Source: Rhodocyclaceae bacterium
GTDB taxonomy: Bacteria > Pseudomonadota > Gammaproteobacteria > Burkholderiales > Rhodocyclaceae
Direction: 5' to 3'
Length of the DNA: 64,000 nucleotides
Assembly: GCA_016704145.1 (NCBI GenBank)
Contig: JADJAS010000001.1
Location: 1 to 64,000, forward strand
Positions 18,300 to 27,622 of this stretch are shown piece by piece (positions within the stretch are counted from its first letter, which is position 1; the number at the start of each line of letters is the position of its first letter). Under the pieces are notes generated by a model. It worked only from the letters and a program-made list of their open reading frames with translations. It was not told the origin of the DNA and did no database searches. A program made the position numbers and the translations under genes.

Positions 18300-19956
18300 C
18301 GCATCAACACTGACACTCGGCCATCCCCGCTTCGGCGACAACGCACTCGCCGACATCGCCAAGCGCGAAGGCGACCTCGCCGCCTGGCGGCAAGCATTCC
18401 GCGAGCATGGCGCCGATGCCCCCGCGCGCGTCACCGGCGATTTCGCGGTCGCCGTCGAACTCGACGATGGCCGCGTTTTCATCGCCATAGACCGTTTCGC
18501 CATTCAGACGCTGTGCTACCGGGTCGAAGGCGACGAGCTGCGCGTCGCCACGCGCGCCGACGAACTGGGCGCCACCGAGCTCGACCCGCAGGCGATCTTC
18601 GACTACCTCTATTTCCACGTCATCCCCTCGCCGCGCACCATCTTCAGGGATGTTTTTCGGCTGCCACCCGGCCATTGCGCACTGTTCGAAAAAGGCAAGC
18701 TGAGCCTCGCGCCCTATTGGCGGCCGCGCTTCGACGAGCTTCGCAATCCGTCGTTCGCCGCGTTGCGCGACGAATTCCACCAAATCGTCAAGGATGCCGT
18801 CACCGACCGCCTCGCCGCGGGCCCGGCGGGCTGCTACTTGAGTGGCGGCACCGATAGTTCGACCGTTGCCGGCATGGTCACGCGGATCACCGGTCAACCC
18901 GCCGACACCTACTCGATCGGCTTCGCCGTCGATGGCTATGACGAAATGGAATACGCGCGCCTTGCCGTCAAGCATTTCGGCACGCGCCACCACGAGTACT
19001 ACGTCACGCCGGACGATCTGGTGGCCGGCATGCCGGCCGTCGCCGCCAGCTATGACCAGCCCTTCGGCAACTCATCCGCCGTGCCGGCCTACTACTGCGC
19101 GCGCATGGCCAGGCAGGATGGCCATGACCGCATGCTCGCCGGCGACGGCGGCGATGAGCTGTTCGGCGGCAACACCCGCTACGCCACCCAGCGCTTGTTT
19201 GGTATCTACGGCAGCCTGCCTGGCTTACTTCGCAGGGGAATCGCCGAACCCCTGGTCGACAGCGGCCTGCTGAATCGCCTCCCCTTGCTGAAAAAAGGCG
19301 CCAGCTACGTGCGCAAGGCGCGCGTGCCCATGCCTGACCGCATGGAAAGTTACAACCTGATCGAGCACCTCGGGGCCGGCACCATCCTGACCCCCGGATT
19401 CCTCGCCCGCATCGACACCGGCATCCCCTTGCGCCATCAGCGGGAAACCTATGCCGCCTGTCCCGCGTCGGCCTCGCTGATCAACCAAATGCTCGCCTAT
19501 GACTGGCGTTACACGCTCGCGGAAAACGACCTGCCCAAGGTCATCGGCTCGGCGCGGCTGGCCGGCGTCGAAGTCGGCTTCCCACTGCTCGACGACCGCC
19601 TGCTCGACTTCTCGCTCAAATTGCCCGTCTCCTACAAGCTCAAGGGCCTCAAACTGCGCTGGTTCTTCAAGGAAGCCCTGCGCGGTTTCCTCCCCGATGA
19701 AATCCTGGTCAAGAAGAAACACGGTTTCGGCCTGCCCTTCGGCCCATGGGCGGTGAACCACCCTGCCCTCGGCAAACTCGCCACGGAATCGCTCCATGGT
19801 CTGGCCGATCGCGACATCGTGCGCCGTGACTTCATCGACACCTTGCTCAAGGTACACCTGCCTGCCCACCCCGGCTTCCATGGCGAACTGGTCTGGATCA
19901 TGACCATGCTGGAACAATGGCTGCGCACCCAGCAGCCAGTCAAGCACCCTGATTAA
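18292..19956 (+). CDS. Asparagine-synthase-like amidoligase lacking the glutaminase Cys
   Basis: 554 residues. The C-terminal asparagine synthetase domain is intact: PP-loop LSGGTDSST, then LAGDGGDELFGGN and GSARLAGVEVGFPLLD. The N-terminal Ntn-glutaminase domain is shortened: the protein starts MTNASTLTLGHPRFGD and lacks the Cys2 that releases ammonia from glutamine, while later parts (VTGDFAVAVELDDGRVFIAIDRFA) remain. Such Cys-less members (beta-lactam synthetase, lasso peptide cyclase) use ATP to form an amide with an amine other than ammonia. With an amine-producing decarboxylase and an acyl-ACP pathway adjacent, amide formation on a small molecule is a reasonable inference. A complete glutamine-dependent paralogue lies at 43535-45433. 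Confidence 0.88.
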   Translation: MTNASTLTLGHPRFGDNALADIAKREGDLAAWRQAFREHGADAPARVTGDFAVAVELDDGRVFIAIDRFAIQTLCYRVEGDELRVATRADELGATELDPQAIFDYLYFHVIPSPRTIFRDVFRLPPGHCALFEKGKLSLAPYWRPRFDELRNPSFAALRDEFHQIVKDAVTDRLAAGPAGCYLSGGTDSSTVAGMVTRITGQPADTYSIGFAVDGYDEMEYARLAVKHFGTRHHEYYVTPDDLVAGMPAVAASYDQPFGNSSAVPAYYCARMARQDGHDRMLAGDGGDELFGGNTRYATQRLFGIYGSLPGLLRRGIAEPLVDSGLLNRLPLLKKGASYVRKARVPMPDRMESYNLIEHLGAGTILTPGFLARIDTGIPLRHQRETYAACPASASLINQMLAYDWRYTLAENDLPKVIGSARLAGVEVGFPLLDDRLLDFSLKLPVSYKLKGLKLRWFFKEALRGFLPDEILVKKKHGFGLPFGPWAVNHPALGKLATESLHGLADRDIVRRDFIDTLLKVHLPAHPGFHGELVWIMTMLEQWLRTQQPVKHPD

Positions 19957-19958
19957 CT

Positions 19959-19991
19959 TTGAAAATTCGTCATAATAAGCAGAATTTTCAA
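19959..19991. repeat. 10-bp inverted repeat flanking the asparagine-synthase-like gene end
   Basis: TTGAAAATTC (19959-19968) and its exact complement GAATTTTCAA (19982-19991) enclose a 13-nt AT-rich loop, in the 48 bp before the DUF4143 ATPase. TATAAT follows at 19993. It could be an operator, a weak terminator for the upstream operon, or the edge of an inserted segment. Confidence 0.5.
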
Positions 19992-20004
19992 TTATAATAG
20001 CTTG

Positions 20005-21168
20005 ATGGACAGGCCCGACTTTCTTCATCTGATAGAGCAACTGTTCGCCATCCATCCCGTGGTGGCCCTGCTTGGCCCCCGACAATGCGGCAAGACGACG
20101 TTGGCGAGAATGTTGGCGGATCGCACCACCGATTCGGTCAACCACTTCGATCTGGAAGATCCGACCGATCTGGCGGCGCTTGTCGCCCCCAGGTTGGCAC
20201 TGCAGGATTTACGCGGACTGGTGATCATCGACGAGATCCAGCGCGGCCCGGAGCTGTTTCCGGTATTGCGCGTACTGGCAGATCGGCCGGACCATCCGGC
20301 ACGCTTCCTGGTTCTTGGCAGCGCCTCGCGCGATCTGATCCGCCAGTCGTCGGAATCGCTCGCTGGTCGCATCGGCCACATTGAGCTCACACCCTTTTCG
20401 TTGTCCGAAACAGGCATCGATTCGATGCCGCGACTGTGGCTGCGTGGCGACTTTCCCTCGTCCTTTCTGGCCAGAAGCGACGTTGCGAGTGTCCAATGGC
20501 GCAAGGATTACATCACCACCTTCCTGGAACGCGATCTGCCTTCGCTCGGGATAAGCATTCCGCCGCAGTCGCTGCGCCGCTTCTGGATGATGCTCGCCCA
20601 CTACCACGGACAGCTGATCAACTTTTCCGAGCTCGCTCGCGCCTTCGGCGTGGCCGATACCACCGTGCGGCGCTATTTGGATATCCTCGAAGCCACATTC
20701 ATGATCCGTCTGCTGACACCGTGGCACGAAAACGTCGGCAAGCGGCAAGTGAAGGCCCCCAAGCTGTATCTGCGCGATTCGGGCATGTTTCATTCATTGA
20801 CAGGCATTCCAGACCATGCCGCGCTGACGCGACATCCCAAGGTCGGTGCTTCCTGGGAAGGCTTCGCCATTGAGGAAATCATCCGTCACGAACGAGCCAC
20901 GCCCGGCGAGGTTTATTTCTGGGGTGCCCATGGTGGCGGCGAGGTCGACCTTTTTCTGCTGACCGACCGCGGCCGCCGAGGTTACGAAATCAAATACACC
21001 GATCAGCCACGAGTCACCCGTTCCATGCATACGGCGATCGATGTCCTCCAACTGCAAGAACTGCTCATCATCTATCCTGGCGAGCGCGAATTTCCGCTGA
21101 CGGAAAAAATCCGTGCAGTCGGTTTTGAGCACCTGATGCGGACTGAAAGTCCAAACCTCCAGCCATGA
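20005..21168 (+). CDS. AAA-family ATPase with DUF4143 domain
   Basis: 387 residues. Walker A is LLGPRQCGKTTLARML, Walker B is LVIIDEIQRGPEL, and sensor-1 is FLVLGSASRD. The C-terminal half has the DUF4143 nuclease-like pattern (GASWEGFAIEEI, then FWGAHGGGEVDLFLL and YEIKYTD, resembling a PD-(D/E)xK core). Function unknown; the family is scattered and mobile and has been suggested to act in defence or stress. The ATG at 20005 follows an AT-rich stretch unlike the surrounding sequence, suggesting insertion between the EPS genes. It has no obvious functional link to EPS synthesis. Confidence 0.85.
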   Translation: MDRPDFLHLIEQLFAIHPVVALLGPRQCGKTTLARMLADRTTDSVNHFDLEDPTDLAALVAPRLALQDLRGLVIIDEIQRGPELFPVLRVLADRPDHPARFLVLGSASRDLIRQSSESLAGRIGHIELTPFSLSETGIDSMPRLWLRGDFPSSFLARSDVASVQWRKDYITTFLERDLPSLGISIPPQSLRRFWMMLAHYHGQLINFSELARAFGVADTTVRRYLDILEATFMIRLLTPWHENVGKRQVKAPKLYLRDSGMFHSLTGIPDHAALTRHPKVGASWEGFAIEEIIRHERATPGEVYFWGAHGGGEVDLFLLTDRGRRGYEIKYTDQPRVTRSMHTAIDVLQLQELLIIYPGEREFPLTEKIRAVGFEHLMRTESPNLQP

Positions 21169-21261
21169 CCAAAGGCACACTCGGCACTGTCGAGACGGCA
21201 GCCGGCGAGATCATGGCCTGCTTTCCCGGTCCTTCCGGGCATCACCCGGCCTGACGCCCCG

Positions 21262-21951
21262 ATGCTCGCTTCGGTCCACACAACCCTGACACAGCTTGGC
21301 GCTGCCAATGGCCTGCTCTATCTGCTAGCCGTGGCGCTCGGCCGGATCAGCGGACATCGCATCCGGCTATACCGCTATCTCCTCGTCGGCCAGCCTGTTC
21401 CTCCGGATTCAACTCCCATGTGCCGTCCGACCGCCAAGAATCCGATCCGGGAAGTAAAGGTGAGCGACCCGATCGTTGCCCAATTCCCGCGTCCGCCACA
21501 AGTCATCGCCAAGCGCTTCGCCGATGGCGCCACCTGCCTGGTAGCCGAAGCCAGGGAACGCTTCGCCGGATTCCTCTGGCTGGCACACGGCGGCTACGAT
21601 GAAGACGAGGTGCGCTGCCGCTACGAATTTGCCGTCCCCGAGCAAAGCGTCTGGGATTTTGATGTCTACGTCGAACCGGAATTCCGCATCGGTCGCACGT
21701 TTTCCCGACTATGGGACGAAGCCAACCGCCGCCTGGCCGCTCAAGGCGTGCGGTGGAGCTATTCGCGAATCTCCGCCTTCAATCCGAATTCGCTGTCGGT
21801 ACATGGTCGTATGGGCGCCTGCAAGCTGTTTTCGGCAACATTTCTCTGCATCGGCCAGGTGCAAATCACCGTGGCCCGGACTAAGCCTTATCTGCATCTT
21901 GGCCTATCCAAAAATTCGAGACCCAAGCTAACTCTAAGCCCGTCAGCATAA
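21262..21951 (+). CDS. GNAT-like N-acetyltransferase
   Basis: 229 residues. The C-terminal two thirds show a GNAT pattern: CLVAEARERFAGFLWLA, DVYVEPEFRIGRTFSRLWDE (acceptor of the CoA pyrophosphate loop, in relaxed form) and ISAFNPNSLSVHGRMGA. The N-terminal 60 residues contain a moderately hydrophobic stretch, LLYLLAVALGRI. Placed before the MBOAT/SGNH pair, so it may acetylate an amino sugar of the repeat unit; the substrate is unknown. The 93 bp upstream (21169-21261) hold nothing I can identify. Confidence 0.65.
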   Translation: MLASVHTTLTQLGAANGLLYLLAVALGRISGHRIRLYRYLLVGQPVPPDSTPMCRPTAKNPIREVKVSDPIVAQFPRPPQVIAKRFADGATCLVAEARERFAGFLWLAHGGYDEDEVRCRYEFAVPEQSVWDFDVYVEPEFRIGRTFSRLWDEANRRLAAQGVRWSYSRISAFNPNSLSVHGRMGACKLFSATFLCIGQVQITVARTKPYLHLGLSKNSRPKLTLSPSA

Positions 21952-22005
21952 GAACCATATCGAGCAACGATCACCCTCGTCAAAACCAGCCGCGCTACGT
22001 TTTTC

Positions 22006-23484
22006 ATGCTGTTCACTACTGCCGTATTTACCCTCCTCTATCTGCCAGTAGCGCTAGCCGGTTTCTTTGCCATTGCACGCTTCTCGACCAAGACTGCCGC
22101 CGCTTGGCTATTTGCCGCATCGGTCTTTTTCTATGGTTATTGGATGCCGGAATTTACCGTATTGCTGCTGGGCTCGATTTGCGGTAACTACTTCATCGGA
22201 CTTCGCATAGGCCGATCGCGGCGAATACAAGCAAAACGGTGGCTGATCATCGGAGTGGCTACCAATCTTCTACTCCTTGCCTACTTCAAGTACGCCAACT
22301 TCTTCGTCGACAACCTGAGCATCGTATTGGGGATCGATTGGGATATTGGTCGCATTCTGCTTCCCATCGGCATCTCGTTCTTCACATTCACACAGATCGC
22401 GTTCTTGGCCGATGCCTACCAAAAGGGCACAACCGAGTATCAGTTTGCACACTACGGGTTGTTCGTTACCTACTTTCCACACTTGATCGCCGGACCGGTG
22501 CTGCATCACGCCCAGATGATGCCGCAGTTCGGCGACGCTCGTACCTACCATTGGAATTCCGCCAACATCGCCGGTGGCCTGGCCATTTTTGCGATTGGTC
22601 TATTCAAGAAAATCATCCTGGCGGACGGAATCAGTCCTTATGCTGATGCCATTTTCCAACCCGCCGATGCCGGTCTTGTTCCTGATTTGCATGAAGCTTG
22701 GCTGGGTGCATTGGCCTACACCTTTCAGCTTTACTTCGACTTCTCCGGATACTCCGATATGGCTATTGGCCTTTCGTGGCTCTTCAACATCCGCTTGCCC
22801 TTCAATTTCAATTCCCCGTACAAAGCCGTCAATATCAGCGACTTTTGGCGTCGTTGGCATATTTCATTATCGACGTTCCTGCGCGACTACCTGTACATCG
22901 CGCTCGGCGGCAATCGTCATGGACCACTGCGTCGCTACATCAACCTTGGTATCACGATGCTGCTCGGTGGACTATGGCATGGTGCAAGTTGGAGTTTTGT
23001 TTTCTGGGGTGGCCTTCATGGTGTCCTTCTTGTCATCAATCATGGTTTCCATGCGGCGTGCGGCGCGGCACGCCTGGAATACCTGGGGAATAGCCGGATA
23101 TTCAGATTCCTATCCTGGGCACTGACCATGCTGTCAGTAATCATCGCCTGGCTTTTCTTCCGCGCCGAATCCTTCGATGGCGCTGTTCGAATGCTGCAAG
23201 GGCTGGTGGGCATGAATGACCCGGCACCGACTGGAATGCATTCCTTGCTATGGAATGCGGGACTTCAACTGGATGCGGGATATATTTGGTGTGCCATGTT
23301 GGGTGGAGTTGCCTTCATGCTGCCCAACAGCAATCGAATTGGAAGCTCGATTCTCGAACTGGCCCGCAACCACCGGACCGCGCGGGGCTGGATTGGCGGC
23401 GCGGCACTAACCGCCTCGTTCCTGCTCGTGATGATCAACACCGCACGCGATTCAGTCAGTGCCTTTATTTACTTCAACTTCTAA
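22006..23484 (+). CDS. MBOAT O-acyltransferase (AlgI/DltB family)
   Basis: 492-residue polytopic membrane protein that moves acetyl groups across the inner membrane for polysaccharide O-acetylation. Family motifs: FFTFTQIAFLADAY, PHLIAGPVLHH, FWRRWHISLSTFLRDYLYI and GGLWHGASWSFVFWGGLHG, with the two conserved His (LWHG and GLHG). The adjacent SGNH protein at 23486 is the expected partner that completes transfer in the periplasm. Base composition is lower in GC than the flanking XrtA genes, suggesting a different history. Confidence 0.93.
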   Translation: MLFTTAVFTLLYLPVALAGFFAIARFSTKTAAAWLFAASVFFYGYWMPEFTVLLLGSICGNYFIGLRIGRSRRIQAKRWLIIGVATNLLLLAYFKYANFFVDNLSIVLGIDWDIGRILLPIGISFFTFTQIAFLADAYQKGTTEYQFAHYGLFVTYFPHLIAGPVLHHAQMMPQFGDARTYHWNSANIAGGLAIFAIGLFKKIILADGISPYADAIFQPADAGLVPDLHEAWLGALAYTFQLYFDFSGYSDMAIGLSWLFNIRLPFNFNSPYKAVNISDFWRRWHISLSTFLRDYLYIALGGNRHGPLRRYINLGITMLLGGLWHGASWSFVFWGGLHGVLLVINHGFHAACGAARLEYLGNSRIFRFLSWALTMLSVIIAWLFFRAESFDGAVRMLQGLVGMNDPAPTGMHSLLWNAGLQLDAGYIWCAMLGGVAFMLPNSNRIGSSILELARNHRTARGWIGGAALTASFLLVMINTARDSVSAFIYFNF

Positions 23485-23485
23485 C

Positions 23486-24514
23486 ATGTCACGCCCTTTT
23501 CTCGCCTGGCTGGGTGGAATCGTGGGGACCGTCCTCTGCTGTGAGATGATGTTTCAAGCCCTCCCCGTATCAACCTCGACCGAGACAGGCTACTACATCG
23601 ATCCCGTCATTCTGAGCTATCCACCGCACCAGACTTGGGTTACGTCGACCGGTTGGGATTTGCGGAATGTACAACGGCACAAGGCAAACAATGCCGGCTT
23701 CCTGTCAAAGCATGACTTCGAGCGCAACCCAAACGCGGTAGCGCTGATCGGCGATTCGTTTGTCGAATCTTCGATGCTCCCTCCCGAGGACCGCCCCGGC
23801 CCGCAACTGGAACGGGCACTCGGCGGCCGACCGGTATACGCTTTCGGTTGTCCGGGCTCTTCGTTGCTCGACTACGCGGAAAGAATTCGGCTGGTGACAG
23901 AAAAATACTCCATTCGCGACGTGGTGATCCTGATGGAGCGCTTCGATCTGCGACAATCCCTGTGCGGCTCCGGCAGCATTCATGGCCCCTGCCTCGACCA
24001 CCAGACTTTGCAGCTCAGAACAGAAACTCGCGAACAGCCTGGCTTGGCAAAGCGCATGCTCCGCCATTCAGCATTTGCCCAATACCTGTTTAGCCAACTC
24101 AAACTGAATCCCGAGCGACTATGGCAGCAAGCGATCGTTCAATCAAGGCCGGCAGTTCTTTCCCAACAAGCGATAGTTGCCACCACAAACACCGTTCCCT
24201 CCATGGAGGTTCTTGACAGGGTGGCGTCCACCTTCTTTGATCGTATCCGTGGACGAATTTCAGGAAACCTAGTGATTGTCATCGACAGTGATCGGACTGC
24301 GTTGTATCGCAAGCAGCCGATCGTCGACCCTGCTCGTACACGCTTCATTGCTAGCGCACGCGCCGAAGGCGCAAAAGTGATTGATACCGAGTTGATATTT
24401 GGGGCTCAGCTACAACACAGCGCGCTCAAGCTTGATGTGGGGCCTTATGATGGACACCTCAATCGACTGGGAATCGCCATCGCGATGGGGGCTGCCGCGA
24501 TACAACTCCACTAA
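23486..24514 (+). CDS. SGNH-hydrolase-like polysaccharide O-acetyltransferase partner
   Basis: 342 residues with an N-terminal membrane/signal segment (AWLGGIVGTVLCCEMMF). SGNH block I is ALIGDSFVESS with the candidate Ser, and the C-terminal DGHLNRLG supplies the Asp-x-His pair (block V). This is the arrangement of AlgJ/AlgX-type proteins that take acetyl from an MBOAT partner. The gene starts one base after the MBOAT stop, so the two form a transcriptional unit. The polysaccharide acceptor is inferred from context. Confidence 0.78.
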   Translation: MSRPFLAWLGGIVGTVLCCEMMFQALPVSTSTETGYYIDPVILSYPPHQTWVTSTGWDLRNVQRHKANNAGFLSKHDFERNPNAVALIGDSFVESSMLPPEDRPGPQLERALGGRPVYAFGCPGSSLLDYAERIRLVTEKYSIRDVVILMERFDLRQSLCGSGSIHGPCLDHQTLQLRTETREQPGLAKRMLRHSAFAQYLFSQLKLNPERLWQQAIVQSRPAVLSQQAIVATTNTVPSMEVLDRVASTFFDRIRGRISGNLVIVIDSDRTALYRKQPIVDPARTRFIASARAEGAKVIDTELIFGAQLQHSALKLDVGPYDGHLNRLGIAIAMGAAAIQLH

Positions 24515-24608
24515 AAACAGCCAACACCGCAGTGAGTCCTCGGCAGCCTTCCATGACTATTGGACTCCGGATCAGCCTGCTAAGATTGCCACGAAAAATA
24601 GTTATGAC

Positions 24609-25820
24609 ATGATGCCCCAGATAATCGACCGCGTGAGCATGCGTTTCGGCGCCCGAGTCGGCATGGCAATCACCAGCGTGATGTCCATGGCGCTTTCCGG
24701 CGCCGCCGCGATGGCCGCCAGCCCAGCGGCAGGCCAGATGCACCAGACCCTGCGCGTCGGGTCGAACCGTCAGTTCGTGCTGCCGAGCGTCGCGGCCCAG
24801 TTTGCCCGGGATGGCGACACCATCGAGATCGACGCGGGCACCTACGACCGCGATGTCGCCGTCTGGAAGCAGAATAACCTGACCATCAGGGGAGCGGGTG
24901 GCATTGCCCACATGGCCGCGCATGGTGCCGCCGCCCAGGGCAAGGGCATCTGGATATTCCGGGGCGACAATGTGACGGTGGAGAACATCGAGCTCTCCGG
25001 AGCAAGCGTGGCGGATCGGAATGGCGCGGCAATCCGCCTGGAAGGCACCGGTCTGACCGTTCGCCACAGCTACTTTCACGACAACGAGAATGGCATTCTT
25101 TGCGGCGGCAACCCGCGGGCGGAAGTTGTCGTCGAGAATTCCGAGTTCGAACGCAACGGCCATGGCGACGGCCAGAGTCACAACATTTATTGCGGACGAA
25201 TCAAGAGCCTCACCATGCGGTCCAACTACATTCATCATGCCAGGGTCGGACATAACATCAAGAGCCGCGCGGCCCGGAACTTGATTCTTTACAACCGGAT
25301 CGCCGACGAAAGCGACGGCAACGCCAGCTATGCCATCGACCTGCCGAATGGCGGCATATCGATCGTCCTGGGCAATATCGTGCAAAAGGGCCCCCTGGCC
25401 GAGAATCGGACCTTGATCTCCTATGGCGCGGAGGGCTATGGACAGGCCGACAACAGCCTCTATGTCGTCAATAACACCCTGATCGATGAAAAACCGGGCG
25501 CCGGGCGCTTCATCTTCGTCCGCGACGGCGCAACCAGCGTCTCGGTGATCAACAACCTGTATGCCGGAGCGGGCAACCTGCTGGTCGGCGCCGGCTTCGC
25601 CAAGGGCAATCTCGCGGCAAACAGCGGCGATTTCCGTGACATGAAGGGTGGTGACTATCGCCTCGACAAGCGTTCAAAGGCAATCCAGGCCGGAGTCCCG
25701 CCCGGCATCGCGGCCGACGGATACTCGCTGACACCGACACATGAATACCAGCATAACGCCACCTCCCGGCCACGAGCCGATTCCCGCCGTCTGGACATCG
25801 GTGCCCTGGCGGCGGAATAG
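24609..25820 (+). CDS. Secreted right-handed parallel beta-helix protein
   Basis: 403 residues. A signal peptide (AITSVMSMALSGAAAMAAS) is followed by repeated beta-helix coils recognisable by TIEIDAGTY, NLTIRGAGG, NVTVENIELSG, GLTVRHSYFHDNENGI, VVVENSEFERN, SLTMRSNYIHHA and SVINNLYAG. This fold is shared by polysaccharide lyases, epimerases and some hydrolases; no catalytic set could be assigned, so it may trim, modify or bind the EPS. Start among three neighbouring ATGs is uncertain. It lies 94 bp after the SGNH gene and 34 bp before the first sulfotransferase. Confidence 0.8.
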   Translation: MMPQIIDRVSMRFGARVGMAITSVMSMALSGAAAMAASPAAGQMHQTLRVGSNRQFVLPSVAAQFARDGDTIEIDAGTYDRDVAVWKQNNLTIRGAGGIAHMAAHGAAAQGKGIWIFRGDNVTVENIELSGASVADRNGAAIRLEGTGLTVRHSYFHDNENGILCGGNPRAEVVVENSEFERNGHGDGQSHNIYCGRIKSLTMRSNYIHHARVGHNIKSRAARNLILYNRIADESDGNASYAIDLPNGGISIVLGNIVQKGPLAENRTLISYGAEGYGQADNSLYVVNNTLIDEKPGAGRFIFVRDGATSVSVINNLYAGAGNLLVGAGFAKGNLAANSGDFRDMKGGDYRLDKRSKAIQAGVPPGIAADGYSLTPTHEYQHNATSRPRADSRRLDIGALAAE

Positions 25821-25854
25821 TGCATCCGGGGCTGAAGGCTTTGCCGAAAACAAC

Positions 25855-26832
25855 ATGAAACGTTCCAGACTTCTTTACGTCACGTCGTCCTCGTACTCCG
25901 GCTCCACACTGCTGGCCTTCCTGCTCAACACGCACCCCGGGATTTTCACGGTGAGCGAAATGATCGGGTGGGATTTCGAGGATGGCGAGGAATTCCGTTG
26001 CTCGTGCGGCGCAACGCTCGACCGTTGCCCGCTTTTTGTGAGTATCGCCAAGGCCTTTGCGGACCATGGCCTGCCGTTCAGAACGAATCGATTCGGCACG
26101 GCCTACCAGCTCGTCGCCGACGAACGCCTGAATCGCTACCTGACAACCAATCTGCCGCGCAGCCGCAACTCGACCGCCGAACGCCTGCGCGATACTTTGG
26201 TCCGGCGCCTGCCCCTGCTGCGCAATCGCCTGCGCCGCACCGAACAGGCCAATCGCGTGTTCGTGGAGACGGTCCTCGCCTATAGCGGCGCTTCCGTTTT
26301 CGCGGACGTGAGCAAGGAACCGCATCGCCTACGCCATCTGGCGAGAATCCCGGAATTCAAAGTCGCCGTCCTGTACCTGGTGCGCGATATCCGCGGCGTC
26401 GTCGTCTCCAACATGCGCGAACGCGCCAATGATGTGCGCACCGCAGCGCGGATCTGGCTATGGGACCAGCACGACATCCAGCGCATCCTTCAGGAATTCC
26501 CCGGGGCGCGCACGCTCTACTACGAAGACTTGTGCCAGGATGTCGACCGTGAGCTGGCCGGCATGCACGCATTCCTCGGCCTCGATCACGTGCCCTATCC
26601 GGGCGACTTCAAAAGCAGCGAGCACCACATCCTCGGCAATTCGATGCGCACCCGCGAGGTCAGCAAGATCGTGTCGGATGAGAAGTGGAAGACCGCGATC
26701 AGTTCCGAGAATCTCGGCGCCATTCGCCAAGAGGCAACCCATTTCCTCGCCGAAAACCCACGCACGCCGGCGCGGCACGTAATCGAGCGCTATCTCGATG
26801 CCGGTGGATGGCCTTCATCGGACAGTCACTAG
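25855..26832 (+). CDS. PAPS-dependent sulfotransferase 1
   Basis: 325 residues. The 5'-phosphosulfate-binding loop is TSSSYSGSTLLAFLLNTHP near the N terminus, and the 3'-phosphate-binding strand-helix is VLYLVRDIRGVVVSNM around residues 180-195. There is no signal peptide or membrane anchor, so it would act in the cytosol on lipid-linked sugar intermediates, or on nucleotide-activated ones. A Cys-rich insert, FRCSCGATLDRC, could bind metal. It is followed by a second, different sulfotransferase, pointing to sulfated EPS. Confidence 0.85.
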   Translation: MKRSRLLYVTSSSYSGSTLLAFLLNTHPGIFTVSEMIGWDFEDGEEFRCSCGATLDRCPLFVSIAKAFADHGLPFRTNRFGTAYQLVADERLNRYLTTNLPRSRNSTAERLRDTLVRRLPLLRNRLRRTEQANRVFVETVLAYSGASVFADVSKEPHRLRHLARIPEFKVAVLYLVRDIRGVVVSNMRERANDVRTAARIWLWDQHDIQRILQEFPGARTLYYEDLCQDVDRELAGMHAFLGLDHVPYPGDFKSSEHHILGNSMRTREVSKIVSDEKWKTAISSENLGAIRQEATHFLAENPRTPARHVIERYLDAGGWPSSDSH

Positions 26833-26872
26833 CTCAACATCCATACCTCAAGGCAGAAACCGAAAGATACCC

Positions 26873-27595
26873 ATGCCACGCAACGTCATCATTCTCACCA
26901 CGGGGCTGGCCGGCAGCTCGGTACTCACGGGTCTGCTCGCCGAAGCTGGATACTGGACCGGCGACGACACCTTCAAGAAGAGCGACTACAACACTTTCGA
27001 GAACCAGGAGCTCGTTGAACTCAACCGCGGCATCTTCAAGGCCGTCGGTTACGAACGCAACTACACGATGGAATTCAGCCGCAATGACGTGCGGATGATC
27101 GCCGAGCGGTCACATGACATCGATCCGGCGCCCTATCGGGATTTCGTTTCACGCTGCGAGCAACATCATCCCTGGATTTGGAAGGACCCGCGTCTGTCAC
27201 TGACGATCCGCTTCTGGAAGGACATGCTTGATCTGAGCAACGTGCAGTTCATCATCCTGTCCCGCGAGGAATTCCAGACCTGGGTTTCGACAACGATCCG
27301 ACGACAGATCCAAACGCGCGATTACTGCCGCCGGTATATGAATGAAGTCCATTCGTCGCTGATGGAATTTCTCGGCGAAAACAAGCTTCCTCATATTGAG
27401 ATCATCTACGAAGACATTCTCATGCGACCCGAGGCAACTTTGAAGACGCTCAACGATTATCTCGGCACCTCGCTCGACATGAGCAACCTGACGAGAGTGT
27501 ATCGAGGACCACTCCATCGCAAGCAGCGCGGCTTCGTCGACACCATCAAGGCTTACCTGATTTACCTGAAGAACTTCCACCTCCGCTACCGCTAG
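26873..27595 (+). CDS. Sulfotransferase 2
   Basis: 240 residues, shorter than its neighbour. The N-terminal loop LTTGLAGSSVLTGLL is the PAPS 5'-phosphosulfate site and VQFIILSREEFQTWVSTT resembles the 3'-phosphate site; IEIIYEDILMRPEATL is typical of the sulfotransferase C-terminal half. It begins 41 bp after sulfotransferase 1. Sequence divergence from the first suggests a different acceptor position or sugar. The next gene converges from the opposite strand after only 27 bp. Confidence 0.78.
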   Translation: MPRNVIILTTGLAGSSVLTGLLAEAGYWTGDDTFKKSDYNTFENQELVELNRGIFKAVGYERNYTMEFSRNDVRMIAERSHDIDPAPYRDFVSRCEQHHPWIWKDPRLSLTIRFWKDMLDLSNVQFIILSREEFQTWVSTTIRRQIQTRDYCRRYMNEVHSSLMEFLGENKLPHIEIIYEDILMRPEATLKTLNDYLGTSLDMSNLTRVYRGPLHRKQRGFVDTIKAYLIYLKNFHLRYR

Positions 27596-27622
27596 GAACT
27601 GACGGTGCTGAGCCAAACAAAC

